This document shows, piece after piece, positions 48,101-61,634 of a stretch of 64,000 nucleotides of DNA. Position 1 is the first letter of the stretch; each line of letters begins with the position of its first letter. A program made the position numbers and the translations under genes. Location of the stretch: the NCBI GenBank assembly GCA_008638375.1, contig CM018031.1:3013001-3077000 (forward strand), in the 5' to 3' direction. Origin of the DNA: Nyssa sinensis (lineage: Eukaryota > Streptophyta > Magnoliopsida > Cornales > Nyssaceae). The notes below the pieces were generated by a model. It did not search any database and was not told the origin of the DNA. It was given only the letters and a program-made list of their open reading frames with translations.

Positions 48101-50181
48101 GTTGAAATGAATATAAAAAAATTCCTATAAATTAAATCCGGTAAATATATCTCTGAATTCGCTTCACTCATTTTCAAGATCCGATCTTTTCGTAATTTTT
48201 TTCAAATGGAGAGTATGGATCTGAAAATTGAGTAAAGCATGATGAGATAGAAGGAGAAATTGCAATTAATTATAATTATGGGTTGGGATTATGATTAGGG
48301 TTTGAAGGGGGTTGAGAATCTATGGTTTGTAATACCTCTAAGAAAATAGTATGGGATGATGGGATTGGGGAAGGGGAGCTATTAGAATTGAGAAAGGTGA
48401 ATGTTCTTGAGCTCAGTTGTTAAAGCATGATGATGTTGATGGGTGTTTGTAAGTTTTAATGTAGTTTCATCATGTATAAAAAAGAAGTTTGGAAGAAGCT
48501 TCTGTTAATCATATAATAGAAGTTAGAGATTTAGATTATATATAATTATAAATATGATTGTGTGCTATTTTTACATCTCTCTGTTGTTGTTTCATTATTT
48601 CATTCTGCGTTTTTATTTTTCTAGCTTGGATCTGAGCAGCATATTGGTAAAAGTCAACATTATATGAAAAATCAAATTATTTGAGTTTAATTTTTTATCA
48701 GTTCAATTAATGATTCATTCAAAATTAACTCAAGATAAATAAGTCTAGCTTGAGCTGAAAAGAGAGAGATTCCATGCCATCGCAATCAAGAAGTTTGGCC
48801 TTCGATCGGTTTATGCTTCAGACCAATACTATTCTGTCCTCTAAGCAAGATGCTCAGTTTTTAAGATTCACAAAAGTAATATTATGCCTACATGCCAATA
48901 TGTGATTGAGATGTTTTCACCTGGTTTCAGCCTGTAATATTATATTACATGGACAAGAAGTTTAGTTTTTAAGAGACATAAAAATAATATCTTACTTGTA
49001 TACTAAAATGTCATGGGTAAGATTCATGAATTAAGCCAATTAACCTGACGCGTGTCAAAATTTCATGCTAAAATCTATCTTCAAGGCCATTTGTAGGTGG
49101 AGCATGTATAATAAGTGTATCGTAAGTGCCCTAGACCTAAAGGCTGCTCAGATGGCTTTGGATTAAGTAATTGAAAGAGAAGCAGTGATGCAGAAATAAT
49201 TTTATCTACCTCCTAAAGGTTGGCAACAATTGAGTTGGGCAAGCAGTTTCATGCTGCACGTTCGATCAGATGTGGACATGTGGGAATATGATTCAAATGC
49301 CCACACTGGAGCAGCCTTCCTAGACATGTTCGCAATTCGAATCACTGTTCTCGCCCTGAGATTTTATTTATCATCAATCAAATTCCCCCTCATGTTTTCT
49401 TTTAGTTTTCTTTTTTTGTTGGAATCACATTTTTTTTTTCCTTCTTTTCATATCAATGAATAAATCTCTTCACTTGACCTAGAAGTATCGTATTTCACAA
49501 AAATTTAATTCAAATTAATGGGATTTGATATGATACTTGTGAAATTTGACGAGATTGATATTCAAATATTTTTTCTTAAAATGTAAATGTCTAAACTTTG
49601 AGCCCTAGCAACGATTCAATCAACTGACTCGTTTATTCAATCGATAAAGTCATAGAATAAGGTTCAATTGACTGATATGGATATTCGGTTGACTGATATC
49701 TCGACAAGTTATCACTAGAGTGATGCAACCGACTGACTTGAGAATTAAGTCGACCGAACCTAATAGAAGATTTTGAGTTGACAGATGATTGAGGATGGAA
49801 TACACAAGAATCCAGGATGCAGTTGAATTAAAAATATAGATGAGATTAATGTCCTCTAGCATGGTATAAAACACACATGAGAACATTAGAGATTTGTGAA
49901 ACCTTGGACAGCTTCACATGAGAACATAAGCTGGAACAAACAATGCGACTGGTACATGGTAAGGATAAGATTTGTTATTCTGTAATATATTTGTACAATT
50001 CACATAATGCTACAATCTCTCCAATTTAGACTTCTAAAACATTCCTTCCTCATAGATCATAGCTACTAAAAAAGTAAAGGCAAGAACTAGATGAGGCAAT
50101 ACCTGTTTGAATTCTCTGGACAATAATGGGGATGCCCATGTGAGTGATAGCAATGATCAGAGGAACATTCTAATCTTAGAT
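48101..50181. other. intergenic region, no gene seen
   Basis: About 2.1 kb between convergent genes. The first 400-500 bp is probably 3' UTR of the PNRC-like gene. At 49610-49790 there are several GACTGA/CGACCGA-type phrases that read like transposon debris. No coding sequence was recognised. Confidence 0.5.
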
Positions 50182-53100
50182 TCAGTAAAGGTCCAGCGAT
50201 TCGAGAACCCTGCGAGCTTGGATGTGCAAATGCTCTGGATTAAGGGTTGAACCAAACTGACTTGCTACCCATATCAATGAGGCAGATTTCTCGCCCAGAA
50301 GCCGCCTTATATCGTCGTGTACTGTTGCCATGGGAGCTCTTTCCCTCCCATTTACATGTCCAATGAGTAGCAGTAGGAATTCGCCACACTTCAGCCTGAT
50401 CGGAGAACAAATATTAGTTTCCTATCAGTAAATGTTGGACTAGACAGAAATATTGAAAAACCTATCAGTCAACTTCTACCAGTTCACCGCATCAAGTTAC
50501 TTAGGAAAAGATCAAGTAGAAAGGAGAATAATAGTGTTGTAGATTGTTCTGATAAAAAAAAAAGAAGCTGCAATCACGTGTCATTTAGCCAAACAATTAG
50601 GAGGCGATGTAAAATCTATTGTAATAGGTCTTCAAAGGTTTCCCCCTAGCGCAAATCAAGGAAATGCACTTGCACGTGCCAAGCACTTTAAAGTTTAAAC
50701 ACAAATATCCTCTGACTATTTTTCAGGTAGTTCTAGGATCTTCCCAATAGCACCCCAATGCAATTATTTATATATTCTCAAATCCTCCATACACGAGGAA
50801 TGATATCCGTTAATGAACATAAATCTTCTTATCCAAGCATTACATCATATGTTTAATCTTGATAAGATGTTTCAAACACCAGAAAGCCAGCTTGTAAGAT
50901 ATTAATTTAGTTTAAACTTTAAAGGCGCCAAAAGGAAAATACATGATGAACCACAATGAAAGTAAAGAATGATTTACCTTACCAAGGAAAAAAGAAGAAA
51001 AGAAGTACCTTAGATTTTCATCCACTTGTTTGTCTCTTAAGAGAACTGCAACTTCCTCAATACCATTGCATGCCTCAAAATCCTGGTACATTTAACCAAT
51101 ATGCATTCAATATCATATAAATGAAAGGAATATATTAAGGTTTTATCACTCAATATCAAATAGATTATCAAAATATGATTCTTAATTTGTTGGAAAGCTA
51201 TTATTAGTAACCCACTATAGGAAATAATGTTTTCATTACCTAAAGGGCCTTACAATACTTTTACTTTTCTTCAATTTCCAATCCACAATCCACAACCCAC
51301 AACAATCTATGAAAACATGTGCACACATATTTTATGTATGCACAATAAACCGCTAATATTGATGAGGCAACCAATGCAATTTTACAGGTACAAGCAGCTC
51401 TTTGTTTTCAGTGCATACGTGTTAGTTTTGGGGCTTCTGAAGTTACCATTTACACATGCACACAGAACAAAATAAGCATGTACAGTAAGACTGAAGTTAA
51501 CATCACCAGAAAGATTCATAAAGGATAAGACCTAGGAGGAGGTTGCTTAAATAGAAAATCCACAAGACACAAATTGAAGTGGATCAATCAACTACTCGTT
51601 CCAACTTTCAGCAAAAAAAAAGTCCATGTGAGTTATAAACCAAGTTGCACAAAACACTACAACTCTACAACCATAAAAAGAAGTTTCAGAATTTATCTTC
51701 AAAATTCATTAACCCAAACAATAAAATCAAAATAAGATCCACTGTTAACAACAATCAACAACCAAAATATAAGAAAATATATAATTTGATTGGCCAAGAA
51801 AACTCATAAAAATATCAATAAGTTAAGTCCATTATAACAATAATAATTGGTATACCACTTGATTGGCTGATGAATCCAACATTATTGAGATTAAAGCATC
51901 TAAGCATGCACCTTGCTCAAGTACTCCTCGTGTTGATAATATATTCATCAAAGCCTGCACAGCATCAAACTGCTTTTAATCTGACATTCCAAAAAACAGT
52001 TCAGCAGTGAAGCTTCAACAGATTAACTTAAAATTTATAAAGAAGAAATGAGGATGTAATAGATTTTTTGAGGCTGCCAAACTGAAAAGTAAGAACATAG
52101 ATTCCTTTGGAATTACAAGAAGCACAATACAATTGCTCATAGAGGTATGTGTTCAAACCAAAACTGGTGTATCTATTTGCATAATTGGAACTCTTCCCAA
52201 CCGCAATTAAACATGGCAGCTTCCCCGTCAATAAATCACTTGTTAATCAAATATTTATTCTCATACTCCATTATTATTATTACTGCTTCTACTACTACTA
52301 CTTTTGTGTGAACAAATCTTTGTTTATCCTCTCAGGCCTGGTTCCAAACATGAATCAGCAGATGGATGGGAATGGAAATGATGAACATTCAAGAGTCCCA
52401 TAGTGTAGAAGTTAAAACCTTCTATTAAAATTAGTTTCCCCAGAAGGAATAACATGAGAATTTTCATGGGGTTGAATTGGATGTGGGAAGTTTTAAGACT
52501 CACAGGTCGTCTTGATACACTCCTTGTTTCTCATCAATTCATGGGGATTCACACTGCCACTTCCATAAGAACTGAGTGTCTTCACCACCTAGTCTTTTGG
52601 TTGTTCTAGTTTTCAAGGTAGGTATTTCACATTTTATTACAGCTTGTATGAAGAATCCAATATATCGTCATCCATTATCTTGAATTATTCCTGGTAATAT
52701 ATAGGTTTCATTCTAGATAATTTATAGGTTCCAAATCAATAATCCATTATTCAAAAAATATATGACTTAGCATGAAAGCAAGTGAAGAAGACAGATTAAA
52801 AAGGTATATAAATAAACCTGGATTGCATTGTGCTGATGGGCCAAAACAGTGCTCTCTCTGTTGAGAAGACAACATCCTTCCAAAACTCGAAGCGCCAATG
52901 CAACTTCTGAATCAGTTGAAGGACTAGTAATCTTCATAGGTTCGACAGAATCGAAACTGAATATTTGATCCGAACTTGCTACTATCTGATCCTCCGACTC
53001 TTTCAATGAATGTTGAAAAAGGATTGGAACCACTGATACAAATCAAGGCAATACAACATTAACCACACTTAAATTCTAAAATCGTACACATATTATTTCA

Positions 53101-53894
53101 AAATTACAACAATAACTACTTGTCAAAACCAACATAAATCACACCATTAATTATTTAAGTTCTCTAGCTTTCCTCAAATTATTTCAATAACCATTAAAAC
53201 AGAAAATGCAGAGAAAGGGTAATCGAACCTCCAGGTTTCATTTGGTTAAGGTGAAAATGTAGAAAGAATAAAACTCCAACACATATAAGCCTATGAGTTG
53301 CATAATTTAAAACCCGGAGAGAAAAGAAGGCAGGAAAAAAAGAAGAAGAAGAAGCAACAAAATTCAGAATTCTCTGTTCTTTTCTTTTCCTTTATTATTT
53401 GAGCAACCAAACGAAACACGACATTGATCTAGCCATAACAAATCTGCGACACTACGGAATCAGAAGATTTCATATAACTGAACAAAAAAATAAGAAGAAG
53501 ATTTCATATATATTCATACTTAATGTGCGTGAAAGAGTATACGTGGACTATCATTTTTCGAAAGCCCTAGATCATGGCAAGGAACAGGAAGAATGAATGA
53601 AGAAATGGAACCTTGAAGCTCGGGGATGGACTGACTGTGGCAGAAGAGGTTGATGATGGAGTCGGACTCGGCGACAGATCGGAGGAACTTGAGAATGCTA
53701 CGAAGGCCACGGACTCGGAGGAACGAGAACTCGGCACGAGCGTCCCTGAGGCCGGTTCGGAGCGCAAGCGTGACCTCTCTGTACAATCTCTCCTTGTTTA
53801 GCGAGTTCATCAGTTCTCCGACCGCCGACGGTGGCTGAGTCGTCTGCGATTCCGAGTTCAACTCCTCGCTCCAAAACGCCTTCTTCAGATACAT
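50182..53894 (-). CDS. CDC14 (SIN component)-like protein
   Basis: Five minus-strand exons: 53894-53612, 53032-52818, 51954-51856, 51082-51009 and 50395-50182 (TGA). All are GT-AG and in phase, giving 294 aa. Key segments are MYLKKAFWSEELNSES, YREVTLALRTGLRDARAEFS, RGLRSILKFLRSVAESDS, VALALRVLEGCCLLNRESTV, STRGVLEQGACLDALISIML and the end QARRVLESLDLY. Plant proteins of this sequence are annotated with the cell division control protein 14, SIN component domain, an armadillo-like helical fold. In fission yeast Cdc14 partners the SIN kinase Sid1; a comparable plant role is inferred, not shown. Not to be confused with the Cdc14 phosphatase of budding yeast. The coding sequence is clean. Confidence 0.9.
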
Positions 53895-55925
53895 TTCTCT
53901 GATTGTCCCTTTCCAATCTCAGTTTGCCGTTCAGAGTCTTCAAAGTAACTTCGGACTTTAAAGAGTTTGGGGCCGGGCCATTGAGTTGGGCTGGACCCCA
54001 ACTTTTAACCAAAATTGAGCATATCCGTGTCAATGGCCTACACATTACCAAGCTATAAGGTCACGTTTGGTAGGCTGAATTGAAATAACAAAGATTTTTT
54101 TTTTTGGCCATTGTCCCTTGAGAAATAAGAAATTATGTAGCAAGATGATTATACCATATTATAATTTGATGTATTGTGATTATTTTTCATAAAATTGTAA
54201 AATTTTCATGCATGAAATTAAAATAATTATAGAGTTAATGAAAGACGATCATATCATATTTGATAACACCGAAAAAAGATCGTTTTCACGGGATAATTAT
54301 TCTTGAAGAATATAAGATGATCTGTTAATTTTTTATGCAAGACAGTTTAGTGGGGCGGTCTCGGCAGTTAGATTCTGCGGATTCACACAAGTTTCACATA
54401 AAAGATTCGCAATTCGAGCAACCGTCTCACCATGTAATCATCACACTAAACTTTTTTTTCTTTACTTTTTATGAGTAATTATTTAGTCGCTTACAACAAA
54501 CTGATAAAGAAAAAAAAGTTAATCCATGAATCTGTCGCACATGTGACAATTTTTATAATTTTAACAATACAATAGATCTTACGTAAATCCCATAAAATAC
54601 TGAAAATATAAAAACTTATTTATTTTTTAGAACTAAGCCTTACAAATGGGCGGATTAAAAATGAGAATGGAGTAAGCTCATATTTAATCTATATTTAAAT
54701 TAGTCAAAATATGGTTGGCATCAACTCAAATTTGACCCACATTTTTTACTCTGTCCTAACTCCTAAGGCTGCCAGCGTTTATATTTTTAATGTTTAGACT
54801 TTTTATGGTGCAGTTTCATAGTTCTACATTAATGTTTTCTCCTGTTTAATTTTTTCTAATTCTCAGTTTGGCAAGCAGTGGTTCAAACTTGAAGAAACCA
54901 CTGGTTCAGATGTTAAGTCAAATTCCCTAAAACTTTGGATCTGCAAGAAACTGGAATTAGATCAGTCTAAACGCCACTGCTGCAAATTAAGAAAATGGAT
55001 CTGAATCAAATTGCATAGAAACACAATTCTTGATTCATTTGTTTTGTTGGGATGTTGTAGACAGTGTAACTTGGTACTGCAACTTTATTATCATTGCACA
55101 AATAGGTTGTGTTGTTTATTTTACAATGAACTTTAGAAATATGTTTAAATATATTGATACAACTCAAAAATAACACCAATGTTAAGATCATGACACGTAG
55201 ATACTAAAGTCGTGTACTGTTCTAAGATCGGACTTGTCACTAACAAGAAAATTCTAGACAACGAATTCATAGTTCAGCTCGGTAGTCATTCCATAAAACT
55301 TTCAACTGATTTAACTACATATAGTCTTGATATCTAAACTTAGGTCGTCTTGAGGCTCAGTATATGCCGAACAGGACTATTAGTACAACTATAATTATAG
55401 ATCTAAATTTCATGTATACTCCAACAAGAAAACAATCGTTTTCCTAGTTATCCGATTAATATGGAGATCCCATGATTTACTCCATAAGAAATTTTATTAA
55501 AAAGAAACTATTCCACCATATAATGGCGGCAAAGTATGCACATAAGGTCTAATTTTCAATATACTTTGAATTCCCTTTTTTAAGTATCTTTCTTCTTTGA
55601 CCTGATCGTCGGAGTGACTATCACCGAAATCTCTCCAATGATCTTTTACCTTTCATTGTTTTGCAAGAATCCCTTAAACGATCTCAACTGTTGATTTACT
55701 CGAACTAGTTTCTTATCTGTATATATATCGTGTGTAATATATATGCTACTTTTTTTTGTATGAAATTAATTCTGTTGTCTTTTAAGTGAAGGCACTAAAT
55801 ATGACTGACCTTCTAGTTGAATAGATAAATGTCATGCTTGGTAAATTAAGCACTAAGTCAAGAATTTGAGGAAAAACATATAAACTGGATGCAAAAAGGT
55901 TAGTGTATTGGGGGAAACATGTTGA

Positions 55926-56083
55926 TTGATCTTCTTGGTGTAGAAAAGGAAACATGTTGGTATGAAATTGGTTCTATGTAAATTACCCAAAAAAAGAAAG
56001 AAAGAGCATTGATCTTCTTTGTAGAGTTAAATTGAAGGAAACATATTGGGATGAAATTGGATCTATGTAAATTACCCCCCAAA
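55926..56083. repeat. 83-bp tandem duplication
   Basis: TTGATCTTCTT starts both copies (55926 and 56009). Both continue through GGAAACAT(G/A)TTGG and ATGAAATTGG(T/A)TCTATGTAAATTACCC. The copies differ at several positions. Confidence 0.75.
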
Positions 56084-56619
56084 AAAAGAGAAATTGGTTC
56101 TATGAATTATAGTTTTCAGGTTTGGATTTATTAATTGTTTTGAGACTTGATGTTTGATTGGAAGAAATAAAGTATACATGGTAGTTCATATGTCACTATT
56201 TCTTAAAAAGTTATCATTAAAAATGAAATTTTTTTCATATTCAAATTATTATATGATCTCATTATTGTTCTCTTAATTAAAAAAGATTGATTAGTCAAAA
56301 CTTAAATCAATGAAGGGTTTCTTTTTTTCCACTTCAATAAATTTCAACTTTCCAAATTCCAACTATGTTTATTAAGTATGGTAGAGTAATGACTTTGTTG
56401 GAATTTCGACTTCCATGTTATTTTTTTATTTTTTTGATTTTTTTTCCGACTTTAATAAATTCTAACTTTGTTCATAAAGTATGGCGGAGGAATGACTTTC
56501 TACTTCAATGTTATTTTTACTTACGTTATCCATAACACGTTTTCCCCCTGATTGTTTTCATTTTTCTAAAGCAAACATGTTTTTATCTTCTTTGTTTATT
56601 ACTATACATAATAGACAGA

Positions 56620-56870
56620 CCAGAGGAGCTAGAGACGGATGCTGCCCGCGAAGGGAAGCCGGGCAACCAAGTGAGCGGCCGCGAAGGGAAGCAAAGTGAG
56701 CAGCTCCATGCATCTAACTCAAGGTTGGATCTCTGACCTGACTCTGATACCATGTTGAAAATTGGAGGCCCAACCCATTCAGCTCCTTAAAACTCAGGGA
56801 GTTAAGAAGAGGGGCAGCCAGCCATATAGACATACTGAGGAGCTAAAGACGGGCGATGTGGAACAATACA
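56620..56870. repeat. GC-rich LTR-like remnant
   Basis: GAGGAGCTAGAGACGG (56631) recurs as GAGGAGCTAAAGACGG (about 56838). Between them is a GC-rich block in which CGCGAAGGGAAGC appears twice, at about 56647 and 56680. The phrase CTCTGATACCATGTTGAAAA follows (about 56738), which is frequent near LTRs of decayed plant retroelements by recall. No coding region. Confidence 0.5.
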
Positions 56871-57173
56871 ACAGTAATAAATGTGGAATTCACGTGCTGG
56901 TGTCTACAAATGAGAAAATATATTGAAAAAAATCTTATAAACATAATATTTTCCATAATGAATTGATGCGATTTCTTTACATCATGAAATTATTCCCTTA
57001 CAAGCAACAAGATGCATTAATTTGAAATGCTATACAAAACAAAATGAGATCATTTCAAGTGCTACAAACAACAAAGTGGGATTATAAATCAATCCATATA
57101 AGTTAATTTCTCTAGTAATGAATTCTTTGAGATCAGTTGACATATGGAGATGAGATTTTCAAGTGCTTATCCT

Positions 57174-57840
57174 TTATATTCCTCTTGAAGAACAAGTGTT
57201 TGTCATCTTTACAAGCTGTCGTTTTCCTTTACACCGCCGTCTGACATTCCTTCCAGTACTGCCAACTGCTTTCACAATCTCAACCTTAACTATGTGGTGA
57301 TCAGAAGTGCCTTTGGATGAGATTACTGAGTATGATCCAGGAACAAACTTGAATGGTAAAGCTGGTGATGCCATAATGTAATCCACTCTTGTTCCATACT
57401 TGCTTGTCCCCTGCACACCTGTTTTAACAATGTCTTGTTTAATTTAAATATCCAAGCAAAAAGATACACACACACACACACATTAGCCAATGACCTGGCT
57501 TTGCACAAGTATGTTAACTTCTCTACTTACAGTCCCACATCGGATACAAAATGAAATGTGCAAGAGATAGGAACTTATAATTCTCACTTCTCAGGTAGGT
57601 GAAGCAACATTTTCTACAAAGAACTAGCGAGGCCAAATATTCAATGATAATTTTGTGAATAATTCAACAATTCAGAACAAAATTAGTAAATACATTCAAT
57701 GGAAATTTTGTAAATAATTCAATAATTTAGAACAAAATAGTAAATTAAATAAGCAAGTACGTCCACAAAATCCTCATTTTTATATTAAGTAATTTATATA
57801 TATATATATATATATTCCTCATTTTTATATTAAGTAATAC

Positions 57841-57875
<35 letters not shown>

Positions 57876-59668
57876 TCATTTTAGGTGAGCAGAAATGAAG
57901 GGGGACAGAGGCTTTGTACTTTGGCCTTTGGCAATGATGACCACTGGCTCAAACTCTCCTGGAAATTCCTTTGCATCAATGTAACCTTTTCCCTTCAAAA
58001 AGTTCATCACTTCAACCTTAGGTGTAGGCTTTCCAATCTCCTCATAATACTGCAACATAAATATCAGCTTAAGAGCAGAGAATTTAATTTGTTGTCAAAT
58101 ATTGCATTAGTTTTTGTTGTGGATTTCTCGAGAATTTAAGTATTTTTTTTTCTTTTTTCTTTTATTTTTTGTAGAAATTTTACCTTGATGATGTCTGTCC
58201 ATCTCTCTGAAGAATAATCTGAACCATCCAGAGAATTAAGACCTCCTGCCAAGATGTGGGGACAATCATTTGATTGGATTATTGCATTAATCTGTTTCAT
58301 CCTCCAATTCTCATCTAGATGGTCAAGTTGGGTGCAGTGGAAGTCAACTTCTCCTATCCATGGCACTTCAATAGTGGCCTTCAACACATTCCTGCATTCA
58401 CCATTATACAAAATTAAGATAAGCACTACTTTTTTTTTCTTTTTTCCTTTTTTTTTTGTGTGTTTTGGGGGGGGGGGGGGGGGCGGCTGTCCATGATGTT
58501 CTACTCAAACACTAACTGTGTGTGTGTAGAGAGACAGCTGAAAGCTCATAAGATATAACAAGATAACTCAGAGAATTCTGGTGGCGGAAGAAAGAGTTCA
58601 TATCTGCAATTGGATGGACAATTAAACAGGTATATATATATATATATATATATTTATTGAAACGAAGAGAACGCACATGTCGAAAATTGTTCCAGTTTCA
58701 TCGGTGGCCCCATGAGTTTTCTGAAACAAGACTTAACATCTTGCGGTGCCCCAAAGGTATTTTTTATATTACTCCCAAGCAAGAATGGCTATGGAGTTGG
58801 ACACATGCTAAGAACATAGTGGGCTTAATGGGTTTCAAACTGAATTTGTATTTCAGGCTGCAGGGAAAAAAGATGAGAACCTGAAATCCTGATCATCGAA
58901 GATTTTCTGAACTTTCCACTGCTTAATAGGCCATTTTGACAAGATGGCATTCCCATACTCTGGAGCCCAGCTCTCAGCAAAGACATATTTCATCCCCAAA
59001 GCAGAAGCCAAATCAGATAGAGGCTTCATGTTATTCTCTTCCTCAGCCTTCACATCTTGCAATGCCAATATATCAGCATCAACTTCCCTAAGCACATCCA
59101 GAATGGTTCTGCTGCCTCTCAAGTTCCAATCATTCATACCAAAAGGGAAGCATACCGGGGACCTCATCAGAGCTTGGCTTGAAGGGCTTCTATTGTTTGT
59201 GCCAAAAATCTTGCTTGGCGACCCATTTTGTGCTAATGAGATCTCATTTTCAGGAAGATTAATGGAAACTTTCATTTTTGATTTTGTGAAATTTGGACTG
59301 TTCATCATGGGGTGTAGAGGAGATTGCTTCAGTATGCTCTTGGGATGATGATTCTGGCCAGACTTCACCTGACTATCAATCTTCAAACAACCTTCATCTT
59401 CATGAAGAAAAACAGCTGACTTCTCAGCCATGGGGACAGCAGGAGCTAGAGAGAACATGGCAACATTGAATGTGGCAATTCTAATAGGCCTTTCTGACAA
59501 AGCACCACCAGATTTGGCACCTGGTTTTCCTTTCTGCAGCTTCGCTAATCTCCTGATGACAACTCTGGGCTTCGAGCGTCTCCATATAAGCCAGCCAATC
59601 CTCCAGCAGAGGCGCCAAAGTTTCCTGCTAAAGATGGCTATGCTTTCTCTAACCTTCCTTGATTGCAT
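57174..59668 (-). CDS. endonuclease/exonuclease/phosphatase (DNase I-like) family protein
   Basis: Four exons: 59668-58881, 58391-58184, 58049-57920 and 57418-57174 (TAA). All are GT-AG and in phase, giving 456 aa. An N-terminal basic/aromatic segment (KLWRLCWRIGWLIWRR) precedes the fold. EEP landmarks are IATFNVAMFS (Asn68), ADILALQDVKAEEE (203-206 LQDV), AESWAPEYGNAILSKWP, CTQLDHLDENWRMKQI, HILAGGLNSLDGSD (310-318), YGTRVDYIMASP and SKGTSDHHIVKVE (415-416 DH). A roughly 110-residue disordered insertion (about 75-185) splits the first strands from the LQDV helix. The usual metal-binding Glu of LQE is Asp here, and the usual GDxN is GGLN, so catalysis may be altered or lost. I recall Arabidopsis At3g21530 as similar. 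Substrate unknown. Confidence 0.9.
57640..57875. repeat. repeat-rich intron 3 of the EEP gene
   Basis: Two local duplications are present. AATTTTGT(G/A)AATAATTCAA..AGAACAAAAT occurs at about 57649 and 57704. CCTCATTTTTATATTAAGTAAT occurs at about 57770 and 57817. These are separated and followed by (TA)n, ending in (TA)n(GA)n at 57841-57875, less than 50 bp from the exon 3 donor. Confidence 0.75.
58450..58482. repeat. poly-T then G18 tract in EEP intron 1
   Basis: An uninterrupted run of about 18 G's lies about 70 bp from exon 2, preceded by TTTTTTTTGTGTGTTTT. It is similar in kind to the tract at 36327-36360. Confidence 0.85.
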
Positions 59669-61634
59669 TGGTTTCAGCTAGCACTGCTATAGCTTCCTTA
59701 CTGAAGAGGATGAGAAGTCTTGTTGAATATGAATCTAGTATAGACTACAAGGAAAGGTGGGTGGATAGGGAGAGAAAAGTAGTTACAGAGACAAAAAGAA
59801 TTCCAACTGCTCCGGGGATTGAAGTGGAGGTTGACAAAGGAGGAATGTTGGTGAGCTCTTTTATCTTGACAGCATAACCGCCACAACTCCCATCAATCTT
59901 AGACGACTTAACAATATTACATTGGCACATGCCTTTCAGTTCATTTAATCTATTCTTTGATGAATAACAATTACTCCTCTAGTTTGTAGAAATTTACTTA
60001 TATTCAAATACGTCTCTTAACAAAAAATCTTTTACGTATAATCAAAAGAAGAATCATATGATATTCATATAATTACATACGAGACAGATTAAAATTATAA
60101 TACATACCTAAATAGGAGAGAATTGGAAATTCCTTTTACCTGATTTGAAACCAAGTATTGTCATTTTTTTTATTTTTTTTATCACGTAAAGTCTAGATGG
60201 TTAAAAAATTAATCATATAATACTTTTTAAAATGGGATTAAAAAAACAAGATTGAAAAATTCAAAAAGAATTCTTATGAAAATACCATAAAAAAATTGAT
60301 TGGTTAGGAGGGAGGGAGTGGGACGGCTCTTAATTTTTTAAAAAGTTCATAAAAATAATAGGTAAAAAAATCAATTTTTGAAATTTTTTTTTTTTGGGTG
60401 GCATGGAGGCCCTTATCTTTCACTCTACTACTGCTTAGCCCAACAGCCCTTGCAAAAACTCTTGTGAAAATATAATTTTTTTTTTAAAAATAACTACTAT
60501 ATTTTATTTAAAAAGAATTATAAAAAATTATTTTCAAGATTTTGATGGACCAGGGTCACCCAATCTCCACAAGTATACTTTTCGAAATAATTTTATAGTG
60601 TAAAAGTAAATGAGCAAAAAATTAAAAAAAAGGATTGTTAAGCCAAATGCTCTTGCATGGATAGTTAAATAGGGAGATAAAATCATTTTTGATTTATCGT
60701 ATTGAAATAATTCAGTGAAATAGTAATATGGTATTATTTTTATTATAATTTGAATATAATAATGAGTCTTACGTGAATTTTATAAAAAAAAATTAAATTA
60801 CAATAAGAATAATATTATGTTACCGTCCCACTGACTTTTGTCATATCATATTAAATGAAAACTATTGTTTTTTTTCTTCTATTAAGTGTTTTTTCTAGAG
60901 ACAAATTATTTTATTAATTTTTTTTTTTTCAGGACCTTGTTGAGCAGTGGGCGAAATTTCAATTATAGCGCCAAGTCATAAGTCGTTAACGTAACCAACA
61001 CTTTGACTTAGAAAAAAAAAGGTTAAATTATGTGAAATACCGAGTTTTTTTTCTTTTTTTGAAAGAAAAAAAAAACGAATTTTACTGTTTGAGGAGAAGT
61101 GCTATGCTCAACTGTGGGTGCAGCAGTGAATGAACCACCATATAACACGTGGTCTCATTGATGGCATGTCATCATGTGGTTAGATTAGTCATTTAATTTA
61201 GTTTTGACCACATTTGAAAGGGAGGGACAAGGTTAAGTACACGTTTCATCTTTCATGTTGATTAATTTCTTCTCTAGATTCTTTCTGATAGAATTTACTC
61301 AATTTTAGAGAAGACTAAAATTCAAAATTTAAATTATAAGAAAGATTTTTATGAAAATATAAAAAAAATTTGGAAGAGACTCCCTAATTTTTTTAAAAAT
61401 TTATATTGAAAATTAAGAATAAAAAATCAAATTTTCAAAAGTTTGGAAAGGAGACTAAGCATATATGTGGCTCCACCACTGCCCAAAACACTATAGATGT
61501 GTGTGTATGCCGCATGCAGAGAGAGAAAAATGGACGTTCCATGACTCACCAAGTTGAAAATGTACAAAAATTTAGATGTAACATCCTTATTCATAGATGT
61601 TGAATTGTAATAATAGCAACCGAAGAATTTCACT
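59669..61634. other. intergenic region, promoter side of the EEP gene
   Basis: The first few hundred bases are the leader and promoter of the minus-strand EEP gene. The rest is AT-rich with poly-A/T tracts. No gene, RNA or defined repeat was recognised. Confidence 0.5.

Larger units (their letters stand above)
53895..57173. other. intergenic region with repeat debris
   Basis: The left edge is the CDC14-like promoter and the right edge the EEP-gene 3' UTR. A 109-bp segment at 54344-54452 has 9-bp inverted ends (AGTTTAGTG / CACTAAACT) and may be a tiny MITE. A partial tandem duplication is at 55926-56083 and an LTR-like remnant at 56620-56870. No gene was recognised. Confidence 0.5.

Noticed and set aside
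53613..53838. Plus-strand frames at the CDC14-like first exon
   Set aside because: Antisense shadows of the well-conserved minus-strand exon.
54344..54452. 109-bp segment with 9-bp inverted ends as a definite transposon
   Set aside because: Nine base pairs of inverted repeat without a duplication is too little evidence; only mentioned in the intergenic entry.
55900..56082. Open frame with internally repeated residues on the minus strand
   Set aside because: Created by the 83-bp tandem duplication; no known motif.
58944..59348. 134-codon plus-strand frame
   Set aside because: Antisense shadow of exon 1 of the EEP-fold gene.
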